A DNA stretch of 64,000 nucleotides. It comes from Drosophila pseudoobscura (lineage: Eukaryota > Arthropoda > Insecta > Diptera > Drosophilidae). This document shows positions 49,901-64,000 of this stretch, piece by piece. The stretch covers positions 56,125,869 through 56,189,868 of the forward strand of contig NC_046683.1 of the NCBI RefSeq assembly GCF_009870125.1, written 5' to 3'. The stretch's first letter is position 1, and every line of letters starts with the position of its first letter. The notes under the pieces were generated by a model. The model did no database searches and was not told the DNA's origin. It saw only the letters and a program-made list of their open reading frames with translations. Made by a program: the position numbers and the translations under genes.

Positions 49901-50611
49901 CAACTTTCAACCGACAGATTTCGGCAATTATAGCTGTGTTGCTGATAATGCACTGGGAAGAACTAAGAAATATATTGAAGTGTCTGGTCGACCGGGTCCA
50001 GCTGATTTTATTTCTCCCGCCCTAAGCGGATTTCTGGATCACTACAACCTAACATGGGCAATCGAGTCTGTGCCCCCATTGGATGAGATCAAGCTATTGT
50101 ACCGTCGTCTTTTGGTAACAGTGGATCCAATGAAATGGCCAACCAATTAAACATTATTTTCCTACATTTTAGATGAATGAAACGTATCAACATCCTGGTA
50201 AATGGCACGAGTACCACATCAAACCAACGCCAATAAGGACAGACGGATCACACTACTTAATGTCGTATGTAGTCAGAAACCTGGAACACAATGCCGTATA
50301 CGAAGCGATTGTTCAAGCTAAAAACAAATATGGATGGAATGAGGTATGTTTCACCTATAAAGTAACGAAATTCTGTACTTGGGAGCGTATTCTAAGACTA
50401 GCGACGGCATACCACATCATTTACGATAAATATCTAATTATTATAGATCAGCGATATTCACCAATTTTATACGCGAAATCATGACCTTCTTCTCGACATC
50501 GATATGGAATATAAAATGGGAGTTTCAAGCAATAATAGAATAGTTCCAACTATTTGTGGAATAATCTTATGTATATTTGTGTTGGTGTTCAATCCTATCA
50601 TCAGTATTTAA
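46923..50611 (+). CDS. CG7166: Klingon-like Ig-domain cell-surface protein (probable CG7166 orthologue)
   Basis: Predicted exons are 46923-46925, 48115-48184, 48370-48696, 48763-49032, 49123-49220, 49812-50114, 50173-50343 and 50447-50611, giving 468 residues. The first coding exon would consist of the ATG alone (aaaATG then gtaagg). Exon 2 encodes a hydrophobic signal peptide (WQFALYFFALTIYC). Ig domain 1 has Cys61 and Cys116 (LPCKV, YICQL) and domain 2 has Cys159 and Cys204 (LECKA, YQCSA). Domain 3 has cysteines in LVCIV and YSCVA and the usual DxGxYxC-like ends. A fibronectin-III-like region follows (about 300-415), then a hydrophobic C-terminus (IVPTICGIILCIFVLVF) with no basic tail, which suggests a GPI anchor. 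The family (klingon, wrapper and relatives) works in neuron-glia adhesion. The start exon is inference; the other exons are strong. Confidence 0.85.
47268..47402. mobile_element. Short MITE-like element with 8-bp target duplication, in intron 1 of the Ig gene
   Basis: AGTTTGTA occurs at 47268-47275 and again at 47395-47402. The 119 bp between them (47276-47394) begin ctagagatgcg and end gcacccatccct; the ends are imperfect terminal inverted repeats sharing the pattern AGRGATG. An 8-bp duplication is typical of hAT transposons. The interior is GC-richer than its surroundings and contains a repeated ccgtgcct (near 47318 and 47355), with a run of T in the middle. There is no coding capacity, so it would depend on a transposase supplied in trans. 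The family is not identified. Confidence 0.6.
49221..49811 (+). other. 591-nt intron of the Ig gene
   Basis: Much longer than the neighbouring 58-110 nt introns 3, 4, 6 and 7. It includes a CT-rich stretch (49460-49495), a GAGAG-containing stretch (49545-49565) and a GC-richer segment (49490-49530). No open frame or RNA gene was recognised; it may hide an enhancer or an old insertion. Confidence 0.5.
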
Positions 50612-53411
50612 AATATTGCGTTAAACATTTATTTGCAAATATAATTTAAAAGGTGCCTTACTAAAACTTTAGCAAATAATTATTCATATTTATACGTATG
50701 TATATGTATGTATGTACACTAAGAAGAACGTAACAAGATTGAAATCTGAATATAATAATCTTAATCTTATGTTCTTTATAGAAAGTTATTCTAATAGTCT
50801 AAACTCTAAAAATCTCTATCAAGAAAACTATTGTTTGTGGTGGCAGTCGTTCTTGCATTCCGTTTTCAGTAGGTATAACGCCATAACGCTTCTATTAAAT
50901 ATAGTTATTTTAATAATTGATGCAAGAATGCACATCATACATACATAAAAAAGACACATGCTCCTGTGGTGAGCACAATAGAAGGCCCATCTCGATCAAA
51001 TTGGGTAGTTATAGAAAGTTTGGTCTACGATATCCAAGTGTTTCTACAGACAGTTGGCCATTGCTAGGTGTTGATGCTGATTAGGAATATATGTACATAT
51101 ATCATTTATGTATATAATTTTCGAAGTATCAAAAACAGGACAAAGAAAAAACAGGTCGTTCCTTTGTCCTTGCGGGAGTACCGCAAAGCTTTACGCGTAT
51201 CATTTTCTATTTTTAATTATCTCAGCTATATGATATCTCCATCCCCAAATATCACATTTTGTAACACAGTCATTCTTGAAAATGTAAGCGAAAATATGAA
51301 ATATTGTAAATATTCAAATCAAAATGTCAGAAAGCCTCCAAGTAAAATAACATGTATAACTATGTGTACAAGCATATGTATTTATGAATGTACTTAGAAA
51401 ATAACTCATTGAATGTCAATGCCGTAGTACATACATATATCTACATACATATATAAAATACTTAGATACACAACTACATACAAATATTATCATATTTAGA
51501 TATAATGATTAACACTTTTATACGATGCATATCGCCATACCTCCCAAAGGTATTATATCTTATGGTATGCTTATTTGTAAGTTGTCAAATTTGTTGAAGT
51601 CACAAAGGCAACACAATTAAAACCCCCCACGTTGGAACACCATTGATTTATATTAAGTGTTTGAACCCAAAGCGACTGTAAATTTAATTCGAATCATTTT
51701 TTGCATTTGTTAAGTTAGGCATTATGTTCTCACATGGGCCCAGAATTTGTTTGGTACTCGTACTTTATATTATATTAATATGAATATGATACATTTTTTA
51801 AACCTCAAAGGGGCATATACTCTGACTTATGTACTTTGAAGGTTTCTAAAACTTTTTGCATTGTGCAGAACTTGAAGATCCGGTATCCTTGCACATTTGG
51901 GGTTCGAAATCGTATCTTTTTAAATTGTCAGTACTCATATACACACTGTGAACACAAAAATTGTTAGAATCGCTCAATGTCTTGTGCATACGTAGTAGTA
52001 TACGTAGTACTCTTGCATTGTAGCTATAATGATGAAGAAAAATTAGACACCTTTTAAATAGTCAACATGCTTATGCCAAATATTGTATTTACATAGATGT
52101 ATCTATATCTACATAAATATACAGTACAGTTGCATGCGTAAATGTATGTTGTATATGTTTAATATATATTTGATATATACCATACACATGTAAATATAAC
52201 AATTTGGCAAAACACCGCCTCAAAACTCAACATTTTTGTTTGATTACTTGAATTGGTTGCGGTTCAATTATTAAATATATACATATGTATATATGTACAT
52301 ACATATATACATACATATATGTATATAAGGACTCACACTTATTTATATAATTATGTATATTTTTAATGCGAAGTGGAAAGAGTCACGCAAAAATAAGATT
52401 TAGTCCGAAACATCTCAACGATTAATTTGTTTATTAATTAAAGTAATATCCAACATTTTAATTCAACCAGTACACAAATTCTTAAAGTAAAGGCATTTCG
52501 AAGATATTTTTTTAATCGATAGCTATACCACAATATTAAGTACAACTTATATCTAAAGACATAATTAAATATACATACCTATATAATCTAGTAATAATAT
52601 TATATTAATAAAAATATAATACGACAAACTGTATGATAGAAATCCCCCCTATTAGTGAACACCGAATAGTAAACTACGGATAACCTTATAAAATACATAT
52701 TTGTAACCCACAAAAACAAAAATGAAGCCATATGCACACATAAAGATGTATGTTTGGGTGTAAAAATAATGTGCGTATGTGTAAGCATCATTAAAAAAAC
52801 AGAAAGATAGATCATATTATTGGTATAATTATGATATTTTAACTATAAGTGTTCGTAGGAATAAGAAATAGAAAATATCTCACTAGTGTCATAATTTAAA
52901 TTTTAAAACCGAAAATCTACTTAGCATTAAGTGTGTAAGATTTACCTACTTATAATGAATGGCATTATACCAGCACAAATAAATTCTTTTACTAGTAGAT
53001 TAACATACTATAGATGGAAAATGCTCGTTTTCAGTGTAATCATCTTTAAAAGAGTACTTGCATACAGGTAAGTGAACATGTAAATACTGAGCAAACCAGC
53101 TTCACAACTATCAGTTGAGATAGTTGGTGGAACGCACGATGCACCTTTGCATAGAAAAAGTGCACTGTAAAGTTTATGCTTTGCCATGCCCCACAAAGTC
53201 AGAACTTTAAGGCCTAATAGCCACGGGTACAACATATAAGACAAGACCAGACTACCGCGGCTTAGCGCAATCAAAACATTTCTGTGTCCCCTTTCGTTCT
53301 AAGAAAAAATTTAGCTGGTTGTATTTACAGCCGAAGCGCTATTAGAAAACATGAAATAATGAAGTCGAAACATGCATTGACAACAAATGAAAAATTTATC
53401 CAAATTTAAAG
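50612..53411. other. 2.8-kb AT-rich convergent intergenic region
   Basis: It lies between the 3' ends of the Ig gene (+) and the unrecognised minus-strand gene. It should contain both 3' UTRs. Short open frames here have no recognisable domains and strongly AT-biased composition. Simple repeats of CATA and TATG type occur at 50695-50720, 51425-51455 and 52274-52327. I see no RNA gene and no transposon ends. Confidence 0.6.
52274..52327. repeat. TATA/CATA simple repeat, partly palindromic
   Basis: Alternating tatacatatgtatatatgtaca units that read similarly on both strands. The tract can form a hairpin and is the longest low-complexity stretch outside the satellite. Confidence 0.85.
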
Positions 53412-55021
53412 TTAGTCTATACCGCCATCCGGAGAGGTGGGCGGAATACAAGTATGAGGATTTATTTGATTCATTGTGGTTGGTTTTATAGATAGTAACT
53501 GAATAGCTTCTAGTAGACCATCCTGACTACTTGATGGCAAAGGGCAGTTTCCATCTGAAGTGGTATGGTTAGTAATTTAAGTTTACGAGCTTAAATGTGA
53601 ATAGTTACCTGAATTATGTGAAGTGTATCGGTCAGAGCTAGACATTTTATAAGAAGAAGTCTTTAAAGTATTCATTGGCATTATTCTGGTTTGGTTCCAC
53701 GTCACTGTGTTGGTGTCAGACTTCGTTGCTTCCCATGGCATGGACCATCTCCTCATTTGGCTTTCAGGATCAGTAGAGTTTCCATCAATAACTTCACCAG
53801 CAGCAGCTTCTGACCAACGGCGCTGCCCATTTAAAGGAAACAATGGGAAACTCAAAGATGATTTTACATTCCGGTGAAATGGTGTCTTCATCGAAAGCAA
53901 GTGTCCTGGGTTTGGCAACGGACCACGTGTGTGTTCAAAAATAGCTTGCATTGGATTTGGATCATGAAACGTTAGTACCGGCGATGGGCAACGCTGCTGT
54001 TCCACTTGAAAAAAGAAAAAAAAAACACAAAAGATTTGAATATGTAAAAATACATAGTAATCGTATTATAATACCTGATTCCGTAATTCCAATTGCAATA
54101 GGGCGCTGATCGGTTAGCGAATTTCCTTTCGACGAATCCGATTTTACATTTGAGACACACAAGTTTGGCGATGGGGTCTGTGACCGTTGATCGTATTGAG
54201 ATCTTTAAAAATTAACAAATATTTAGAGATAAGGTAAGGCTTTACTAGAAGAATGAGCAGATTTCTTACCGTTGCTTGAGAACGCTACAGTCTTGTTCAT
54301 GCGGAAATCCGACTGGGGATTGACAAACGAAGCAGCATGTTAGCGATGAAAACGCATCGTAGCTAGCTGCACAAAACTGATGCTGAATGTTGATAACTGA
54401 TTGTGCATTTTCCAGAACGATAAGCTCATTATGCTCTCTGAGTCGTTTTTGTTCCAGCTCGGTATTCATAGAAGCAGATTGATCCACGGACGGTATGGTA
54501 ACAAAGTCCTGTAGTATAGCCAACATGTGAGTTTTAACAGTACCTGTTGCCACTGTGGTTGCCCTATGGGAAGATAGGACTAGTTTAAGATAGTGATTTT
54601 AAGCCTGTTAATATATGTAGCATATAGAGATAAAAGAATTGTCGTTCATATTAGTACTTTAATGCCCAATAAGACTCCCTTTAAATATTTTATTTTATGT
54701 CATAAGCCACTGTTCATATCACCCCGATTGGAGTCTTATTGCATCCATATATATATTTTACCTGGCCAGATCATTCCATGAATTTGTTAAATAAGATGTC
54801 GTATAATTGTTAAACAGCGGCTTTTCATTTAATGACCACTGCTCCAAGACTGCTATGGAATGTGCCAACTTGGAACCAGATGTGCATAGACTATTCAAAG
54901 CACTCAAGTAATTGATCCAAGCGGCTGAGCACTCACTCAATGCTGTCTTAGCTGAAATTGATGAATTGCTACCGGTACTAGAAGTACTCGAATGTCCAAA
55001 ATTGCTGCACAACTCTTCCAT
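53412..55021 (-). CDS. Unrecognised 406-residue conserved-looking protein, helical N-terminus, RRWS motifs
   Basis: Five exons on the minus strand join in frame: 55021-54762, 54563-54270, 54202-54075, 54004-53609 and 53554-53412. All have GT..AG borders. The N-terminus is Ser/Thr-rich, followed by a predicted helical region (about residues 25-150), possibly BAR-like or coiled-coil (AWINYLSALNSLC, then TELEQKRLREHNELIVLENA). A cysteine-rich patch TCCFVCQSP comes next. The C-terminal half is Ser/Pro-rich and looks disordered. It has two R-R-W-S motifs (RRWSEAAAG and RRWSMPWE), which fit basophilic kinase or 14-3-3 sites, and ends SSSQDGLLEAIQLLSIKP then SPDGGID. I do not recognise the family and assign no function. 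It is divergently arranged with S1P. Confidence 0.82.
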
Positions 55022-56113
55022 GATTATAGTTACTTCCAGGTAAAATCGCGCAAATTAGTTAATCCCTACAATAAGAACACAATTTTGTTATTGTTCTGAA
55101 TGTAATTCATTGGAAGCTTATGTAATATGCTAAATGAATTTGCATATGTGTGTATATTCCTAATATAATTAGTATAATTTGCACTGTTTACATTTTCATA
55201 TACACAATGTTATTGTGTGCTCACACATGTGTATGAAACTATAGGAACTGAGAAACGACGCTTATTTTTTATACAATTAAAGTACTTATACATGACGAAC
55301 AATTAATTGCTTTACAAAACAAAGCGCTTATCGCTAACATACAGTTATTTTGCTTCAATTAAAAAATGTTTTTGCCGGTGCTTACGAAAAAATGTGACCA
55401 AAATTTATTTCGATAACTACATTAGTGGTGACCCCAAAAAAAGTCATAGAAAATTCAAACTCAATATCTTTGTATACCCTGTGCTCGAATAGTTTAGGAA
55501 TATACTTATTTTGTGGTGAATGTGAATGTGTTTAATACCCAGAGAGATGCGTTTCTGCTTGCGTCTAGATTGGACTTAATGTCGATGACACTGCATTTGT
55601 TCATGAAATAATTATTAACAACCATATGATCTTAGACAAAACGAAAAATTAGTGTGCGTAGCCGTCTATAGACACGTCGCCTCGCTTTCAGTCGAAGAAC
55701 TGAGGCACTATTTGTTACAATATTTGTGACAGCCAGCAAAATTGGATCTAAAAAACCAACCAACTTCTGCCGCAGCACTGCTCCCAGCTCAACTAGAAAG
55801 CTCTCTCACTCTCACTGCAAGCTTTTCCCACAAGTCTGTCTCTGTTTTTGTAGTTAGTCAGTAGTTAGTCAGCAATAGGGATCTCTGTAGTTCCAAGAAC
55901 TGGTGCAATAAATCTTAAGCAAAATTGAATCGTTTTCAGGAGTACCATTACTGTTTAGATTTTATCTTTTGCCAAATTCGACCGCACTAAAAACAAACAT
56001 CTGATCCTAGGGCTACAAACCCATCGGTATTTATCGATACTGCAGCCCTAGTTCGGTTCTTTTGTTTATTTATGTCTTCTTTTAACTTAAATTATTTTTA
56101 ACTGTCAACCTAA
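55022..56113. other. Divergent intergenic region shared by the minus-strand gene and S1P
   Basis: 1.1 kb holding both promoters. Notable features are a CT/GAGA-rich stretch at about 55797-55845 (GAGA-factor-like), a direct duplication of gtagttagtca at about 55850-55872, and a full DRE at 56032-56039 close to S1P. An open frame at 55307-55492 (61 codons) is low-complexity and not taken as coding. Confidence 0.6.
56032..56039. promoter_or_regulatory. DRE (TATCGATA), probable S1P promoter element
   Basis: Perfect palindromic DRE 75 bp upstream of the S1P ATG. DREF-bound DREs mark housekeeping promoters in Drosophila, which fits a protease needed in most cells. Confidence 0.75.
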
Positions 56114-59100
56114 ATGAATGTGTCTACTATTATTTGTGTCATAAATGCAATAAGCGGATTGATTTTGTTTCAATGTATTCCTGCATGCTCGGCCTCAGAC
56201 AAAGACACATTTAAAACCACTGTCGTGCCAAATGAGTTCATTGTTCAATTTCATTTTAAGTACTTTTCTACGGTCAGAGAGTCCTATATACAAACTAAGC
56301 TGTTGAGTTCCAATGTATGTATCAATGATCAATGATGTGCAATCACCTTTTAATTATAAACATTTATGTACATTACAGATAACAGGTTGGAGAATCTTAC
56401 CTCGAAATAATTTGGCGAGTCAATATCCAAGTGATTTTGATATCTTACGGATTTTAGACGGCAAAAAGTCGTCAATAGAGCATATTGTAAAGACAGTCAC
56501 ATCTCATCCATCAGTTAAGGCAGTCGTCTCGCAGCGAAGTGTGCAACGCACCCTGGCATGGAACTTTAATGCAACTCTAGCATATAAAAGCCGTCGTACT
56601 CTAGGAATAGTACGTAAAGAGGACGTAAAGCATTCGCGACGAGTTTCTTCAGTATTGCATGCAAATGTTCTTTGGAATCTGGGTATAACAGGAAAAGGAG
56701 TCAAAGTAGCTATTTTTGATACTGGTTTGACCAAAAATCATCCACATTTCCGAAATGTCAAGGAGCGAACTAATTGGACAAATGAAAAGTCTCTGGACGA
56801 TAGAGTTAGCCATGGCACATTCGTCGCCGGGGTGATAGCATCATCCAAAGAGTGCCTTGGTCTTGCTCCTGACGCTGAGTTGTACATCTTTAAAGTCTTT
56901 ACAAACTCTCAGGTGATGCAATTTTGGATTAATCAATGAAATAAGTTAACTAAATCCTGCATATTTTAGGTTTCCTACACTTCGTGGTTCTTGGATGCTT
57001 TTAACTATGCGATACATAGAAAAGTGAACATCCTCAACCTTAGTATAGGTGGACCAGATTTTATGGATTCACCGTTCGTGGAAAAGGTTCTGGAATTGTC
57101 AGCCAATAATGTTATAATGGTGTCATCAGCTGGAAATGATGGCCCCCTATATGGGACTCTTAACAATCCTGGTGATCAGAGCGATGTGATAGGTGTAGGC
57201 GGTATTCAATTTGATGATAAAATTGCAAAGTTCAGCTCTCGAGGTATGACCACATGGGAGCTTCCTCTTGGCTACGGAAGACTAGGGCTAGATATAGTCA
57301 CCTATGGGAGCCAAGTGGAAGGCAGTGATGTACGCACAGGCTGTAGACGTCTATCGGGAACTTCAGTTTCATCGCCAGTTGTTGCAGGTGTAGCAGCGTT
57401 GCTTATAAGCGGTGCATTTCATAGAATTGAACTGATAAACCCTGCATCCTTAAAACAAGTAATCATAGAAGGAGCCGAAAAACTTCCGACCTACAACATG
57501 TTTGAGCAGGGCCAAGGAAAGCTTAGCCTTTTGAAAAGTATGCAAAGCTTGTTATCGTATAGACCGAAAATTAGCCTAATTCCACCATTGCTTGATTTTA
57601 CCTCGAATTACATGTGGCCATATAGCTCTCAGCCGCTTTACTTTGGGAGCTCCGTGGCAATCGTGAATGTTACAATACTCAATGGAATATCAGTTACCAG
57701 TCGTGTTGTAGGTGCTCCCAAATGGATTCCAGATGTTGATCATAACGGACACTTTCTCAAAATATCAACAAGATTTTCCCCTATTCTCTGGCCGTGGACT
57801 GGATGGATGGCCGTTTATATTGGTAAGTGTCATTAACGAAAAGGTCCTTGATAATGTTGTTAAAAAACATCTTTAATTCGCTTCAGGTGTTAATAAAGAT
57901 GGTGAAGACTATGAAGGCGTTTCGAAAGGAAACATATCTCTAATTGTTGAAAGTTTAAGAGACAAAAAAAACGAAACACTTTTAATTGAAGTGATTTTTC
58001 CGCTAACCATAAAAGTTACAAGAAAACCGCCCAGGAATAAAAGAATTTTGTGGGACCAGTACCATAGCTTGAGGTACCCTCCTAGGTATATACCGCGAGA
58101 TGATTTAAAGGTTAAATCCGATCCTCTGGATTGGAGAGCGGACCACATACATACAAATTTTAAGGACATGTACACATATTTACGAAACGTTGGATACTAC
58201 GTCGATGTCTTGCGTGAACCGTACACATGCTTCAACGCCTCAGATTATGGCACTTTATTGATTGTAGATCCTGAGAAAGAATTTCATGACGATGAGGTGC
58301 ATATTCTAAAGGAACATGTTCATAAGGACGGCCTAAGCGTAGTCATATTTGCTGATTGGTACAACACAACAGTGATGAAGAAAATAAAATTCTTCGACGA
58401 GAATACTAGACAATGGTGGATACCAGACACTGGTGGCGCTAATATTCCAGCTCTAAATGATCTATTGAAACCGTTTGGAATCGCGTTTGGTGACTTTGTT
58501 GGAGAGGGACACTTTAAACTTGGCGACCATTCGATGTATTATGCTAGTGGCGCAACAATTGTAAAATTTCCATCCAATCCAAATGATGTTGTAGTAGGAA
58601 CCAGTTTAAACGACCAAGGCCGATCGGTAAATTTATAGAGAATTTCCCCAAGGATTAATGTATATTTAATAACTCAATTTTTTCAGATTATGATGGGCTC
58701 AAAATCTTCGAAAAAGGAACCCAAAAAAGTTGTACCGATTCTGGGGTTATTCCAAACAAATTCCAGCAGCTTAGAAAGCAATGATGGTAACAATATGGGT
58801 AACACCCTTTCGATCGATAACTCGAAATTCAAAAGTAGATTCCTACGACCTAAAATGAGCAAACGTAACTTGAGCTACTTTCAAAATATGAATGTTCCAC
58901 ACCAAGGACGCATTGCTATATATGGGGACTCCAACTGCCTCGACTCAACACATATCGAGAAGGCTTGCTACTGGCTATTGATTACCTTCTTAGACTTTGC
59001 CATGAATTCACACAAATCAAGCTTGCTGCAGAACCTAAACCGTATATCAGAATTTAAGAAAATAAAAGAGACCCCCTTACCTTTAAGAATATCCAGTAAC

Positions 59101-59499
59101 AACTCTAAAGCTGTTCCGCCTGATGTTACTGAAATAAATAGCAGACTGACGCATTGCGAAGAGCTTGACTGGATAGCCGCTACATCGAACAAAGATAATC
59201 ACCATCTGGAAGCACCTATCGTGGAGTGGGTCACAAGTGATCGTGAAGGTATTGCAAATTCGATTAACCGATCCCCGCAATGCATAACCTATTTTGTTTT
59301 TTTATTTACAGAGCAGCAAAACGATCTTATTAAACAAATTTTGGATGCGGAGATTATTAAGTGCTCACAAGATGCTGAATATCTAATTGGGAGCCAAGCA
59401 GACTTTAGTTTAGGAACGTCAATGATGTTTATCTTCAGTTTAAGTTTAATTGTTATTGTATTATTTATCTTATTTGTGAAAAGACGATTTATTTTGTAA
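56114..59499 (+). CDS. S1P: S1P, site-1 protease (membrane-bound subtilisin-like, MBTPS1)
   Basis: Golgi serine protease that makes the first, lumenal cut of SREBP and ATF6 before site-2 cleavage. Exons are 56114-56314, 56379-56912, 56970-57822, 57887-58626, 58687-59248 and 59312-59499, giving 1025 residues. Features in order are a signal peptide (about 1-28), a prodomain with an R-x-x-L-type site RRTL (about 139-142), and the subtilase domain. The catalytic residues are Asp181 in IFDTGL, His212 in SHGTFVAGV, oxyanion Asn301 in SSAGNDGP, and Ser377 in LSGTSVSSP, all intact. A long lumenal region closely matching human S1P follows ([31 protein letters not shown]), then one C-terminal membrane segment ([18 protein letters not shown]) and a short basic tail KRRFIL. 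The last intron is 63 nt and open in frame, so its retention would insert 21 residues. Confidence 0.96.
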
Positions 59500-59504
59500 A
59501 TAAA
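59499..59504 (+). terminator. AATAAA poly(A) signal overlapping the S1P stop codon
   Basis: The last A of the TAA stop (59497-59499) is the first A of AATAAA. If used, the S1P 3' UTR would be only about 20-30 nt. No other canonical AATAAA is obvious in the next 80 bases. Confidence 0.55.
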
Positions 59505-60143
59505 TGTTAGACAATGCTAATGGGCAATCTATATATGTACTTTTGTCACGAGTTTTTTTCTTTAAATATTAAAAAAATATTAAAACACAGCTAATTTAAC
59601 CAGAACGGCGGAGGACCGCTGCGCTGCGGCACCTGGAGAGGCGGAATCCGAGATCCCGACAGCTGACTGGTCTATGAGCCGTAGATGATGTCATGATTGA
59701 TCATCTCTTCTTTGCCACTCTCTTTGATTTCTGTGTGTGTTAAATATTAAAGATTGATAAGCAATAGTTTTAAAAACACATTTTATTCGTTCGCATCAGT
59801 TTAAAATCTTTAAATTGTAAGTTAAGTTACATAGAAAATTAAAAATGAATACTTTTTAATCATCTCTACTTACAAATGAATTTATTTTTAAAGATCATCT
59901 CGTTTTAATAGTTGTAAAGAGTCGATGCATTGTTTTCTAAATAAATTAGATGTATATTATAGATTTGAATATTTTCCATTAAAATTACTGATTAAGTTAC
60001 AAAAAAAATTGAATAATTTACACCTTAGCTAAATAAATTAATTTACAGGTATGCTATTATTTTATGGTTGCCGTATCTAACGTATTGAAAGTTATCCTTA
60101 AAATACTATTTGCTTTTATCTGTGGCAATATACACTAGGCCTA
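59505..60143. other. S1P-TfAP-2 convergent intergenic region and TfAP-2 3' UTR
   Basis: Mostly AT-rich, which fits UTR sequence. A GC-rich block at 59601-59690 stands out sharply (for example ggcggaggaccgctgcgctg) and is followed by gatgatgtcatgattgatcatc, which can fold on itself. No gene is recognised in it. The remainder probably holds the TfAP-2 3' UTR read from the minus strand. Confidence 0.55.
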
Positions 60144-63638
<3,495 letters not shown>

Positions 63639-64000
63639 CTAGTGCAAGCAAGAAAGGAATCAACTTGTTTTGCGCAAAAAAGGCTTTACATTACGCAAGC
63701 CTATGGAAAACATTAAAATTGTATTCTTAATTTATACGGAATATTTTACCCACTTTACATACATACATATCGAGATATCCCTCTAACATGTAAGAGTGTC
63801 TTGAGACACTTGTTATATTTTTCACATTAACAAAACTAAGAGCTTTTACATCAATTAAATATTTTTTTGGCTGTTAATAACAACCACACCAATTACGTGA
63901 AGAAGTTTTGAAAGCCCTCTACTTTTTATTTCCATGTGCACAAAATATTTTTTATTTCCCTAGTAAAATTTGACCTGCTGCATGTTGTGCCAGGCTTAGA
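63639..64000 (-). other. TfAP-2 upstream intron, incomplete
   Basis: AT-rich sequence upstream (on the minus strand) of the acceptor at 63639-63640. The initiating TfAP-2 exon was not found before the window ends. An ATG followed by CAG CAG near 63976-63984 precedes gtcaaa, a poor donor, so it is not called as an exon. Confidence 0.55.

Noticed and set aside
55307..55492. 61-codon plus-strand frame upstream of S1P
   Set aside because: Low-complexity, Lys/Phe-rich AT sequence with no recognisable domain.
63950..64000. Possible TfAP-2 first exon ending ATG CAG CAG
   Set aside because: The following gtcaaa is a poor splice donor and the encoded residues do not match the MLWK start known for AP-2 proteins.

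Overview
This window comes from an insect nuclear genome, almost certainly a Drosophila close to D. melanogaster. The genes have short introns (often about 60 bp) with GT..AG ends. Fly core-promoter motifs are present (Ohler motif 1, motif 6, DRE). The proteins are readily recognised fly orthologues: Alg11, Lamtor1, a DRC11/IQCA1-type AAA protein, a klingon-like Ig protein, S1P and TfAP-2. The exact species cannot be read from the sequence alone.

Positions 1-38866 form one uninterrupted head-to-tail satellite array that begins beyond the left edge. It has about 103 long monomers (319 or 321 bp, counting partial copies) and about 36 short monomers (172 bp). The short monomer equals the long monomer minus one exact 147-bp segment and carries its own diagnostic substitutions. 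The array has internal large duplications (offsets 5307, 7395 and 2579 bp), a roughly 1.94-kb higher-order unit in the centre, and a zone of hybrid and diverged monomers at the right edge. No gene was found inside it; the 62-codon open frame in every long monomer starts with TTG and is rejected as coding.

From 39.1 kb the DNA is ordinary gene-rich euchromatin. On the + strand: Alg11 (39269-41148, lipid-linked oligosaccharide mannosyltransferase of the ER), Lamtor1 (41940-42851, lysosomal Ragulator scaffold), a DRC11/IQCA1-like axonemal protein (43029-46260), a GPI-type Ig/FN3 cell-surface protein (46923-50611), and S1P (56114-59499, the Golgi protease that activates SREBP and ATF6). On the - strand: an unrecognised 406-residue protein (55021-53412), divergent from S1P, and the 3' part of TfAP-2 (63638-60144, entering from beyond the right edge), convergent with S1P. 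These are independent housekeeping and developmental genes, not a pathway cluster, although Alg11 and S1P both act in the secretory pathway.

The most notable points are the array architecture, its closeness (about 0.3 kb) to an Alg11 promoter carrying motif 6 and motif 1, an inverted pair of ATCGAT boxes before Lamtor1, a small MITE with a perfect 8-bp target duplication in the first intron of the Ig gene, and two very small first coding exons (14 nt in Alg11, only the ATG in the Ig gene). Exon coordinates were read by eye from splice signals and phase, and all coding totals are multiples of three.
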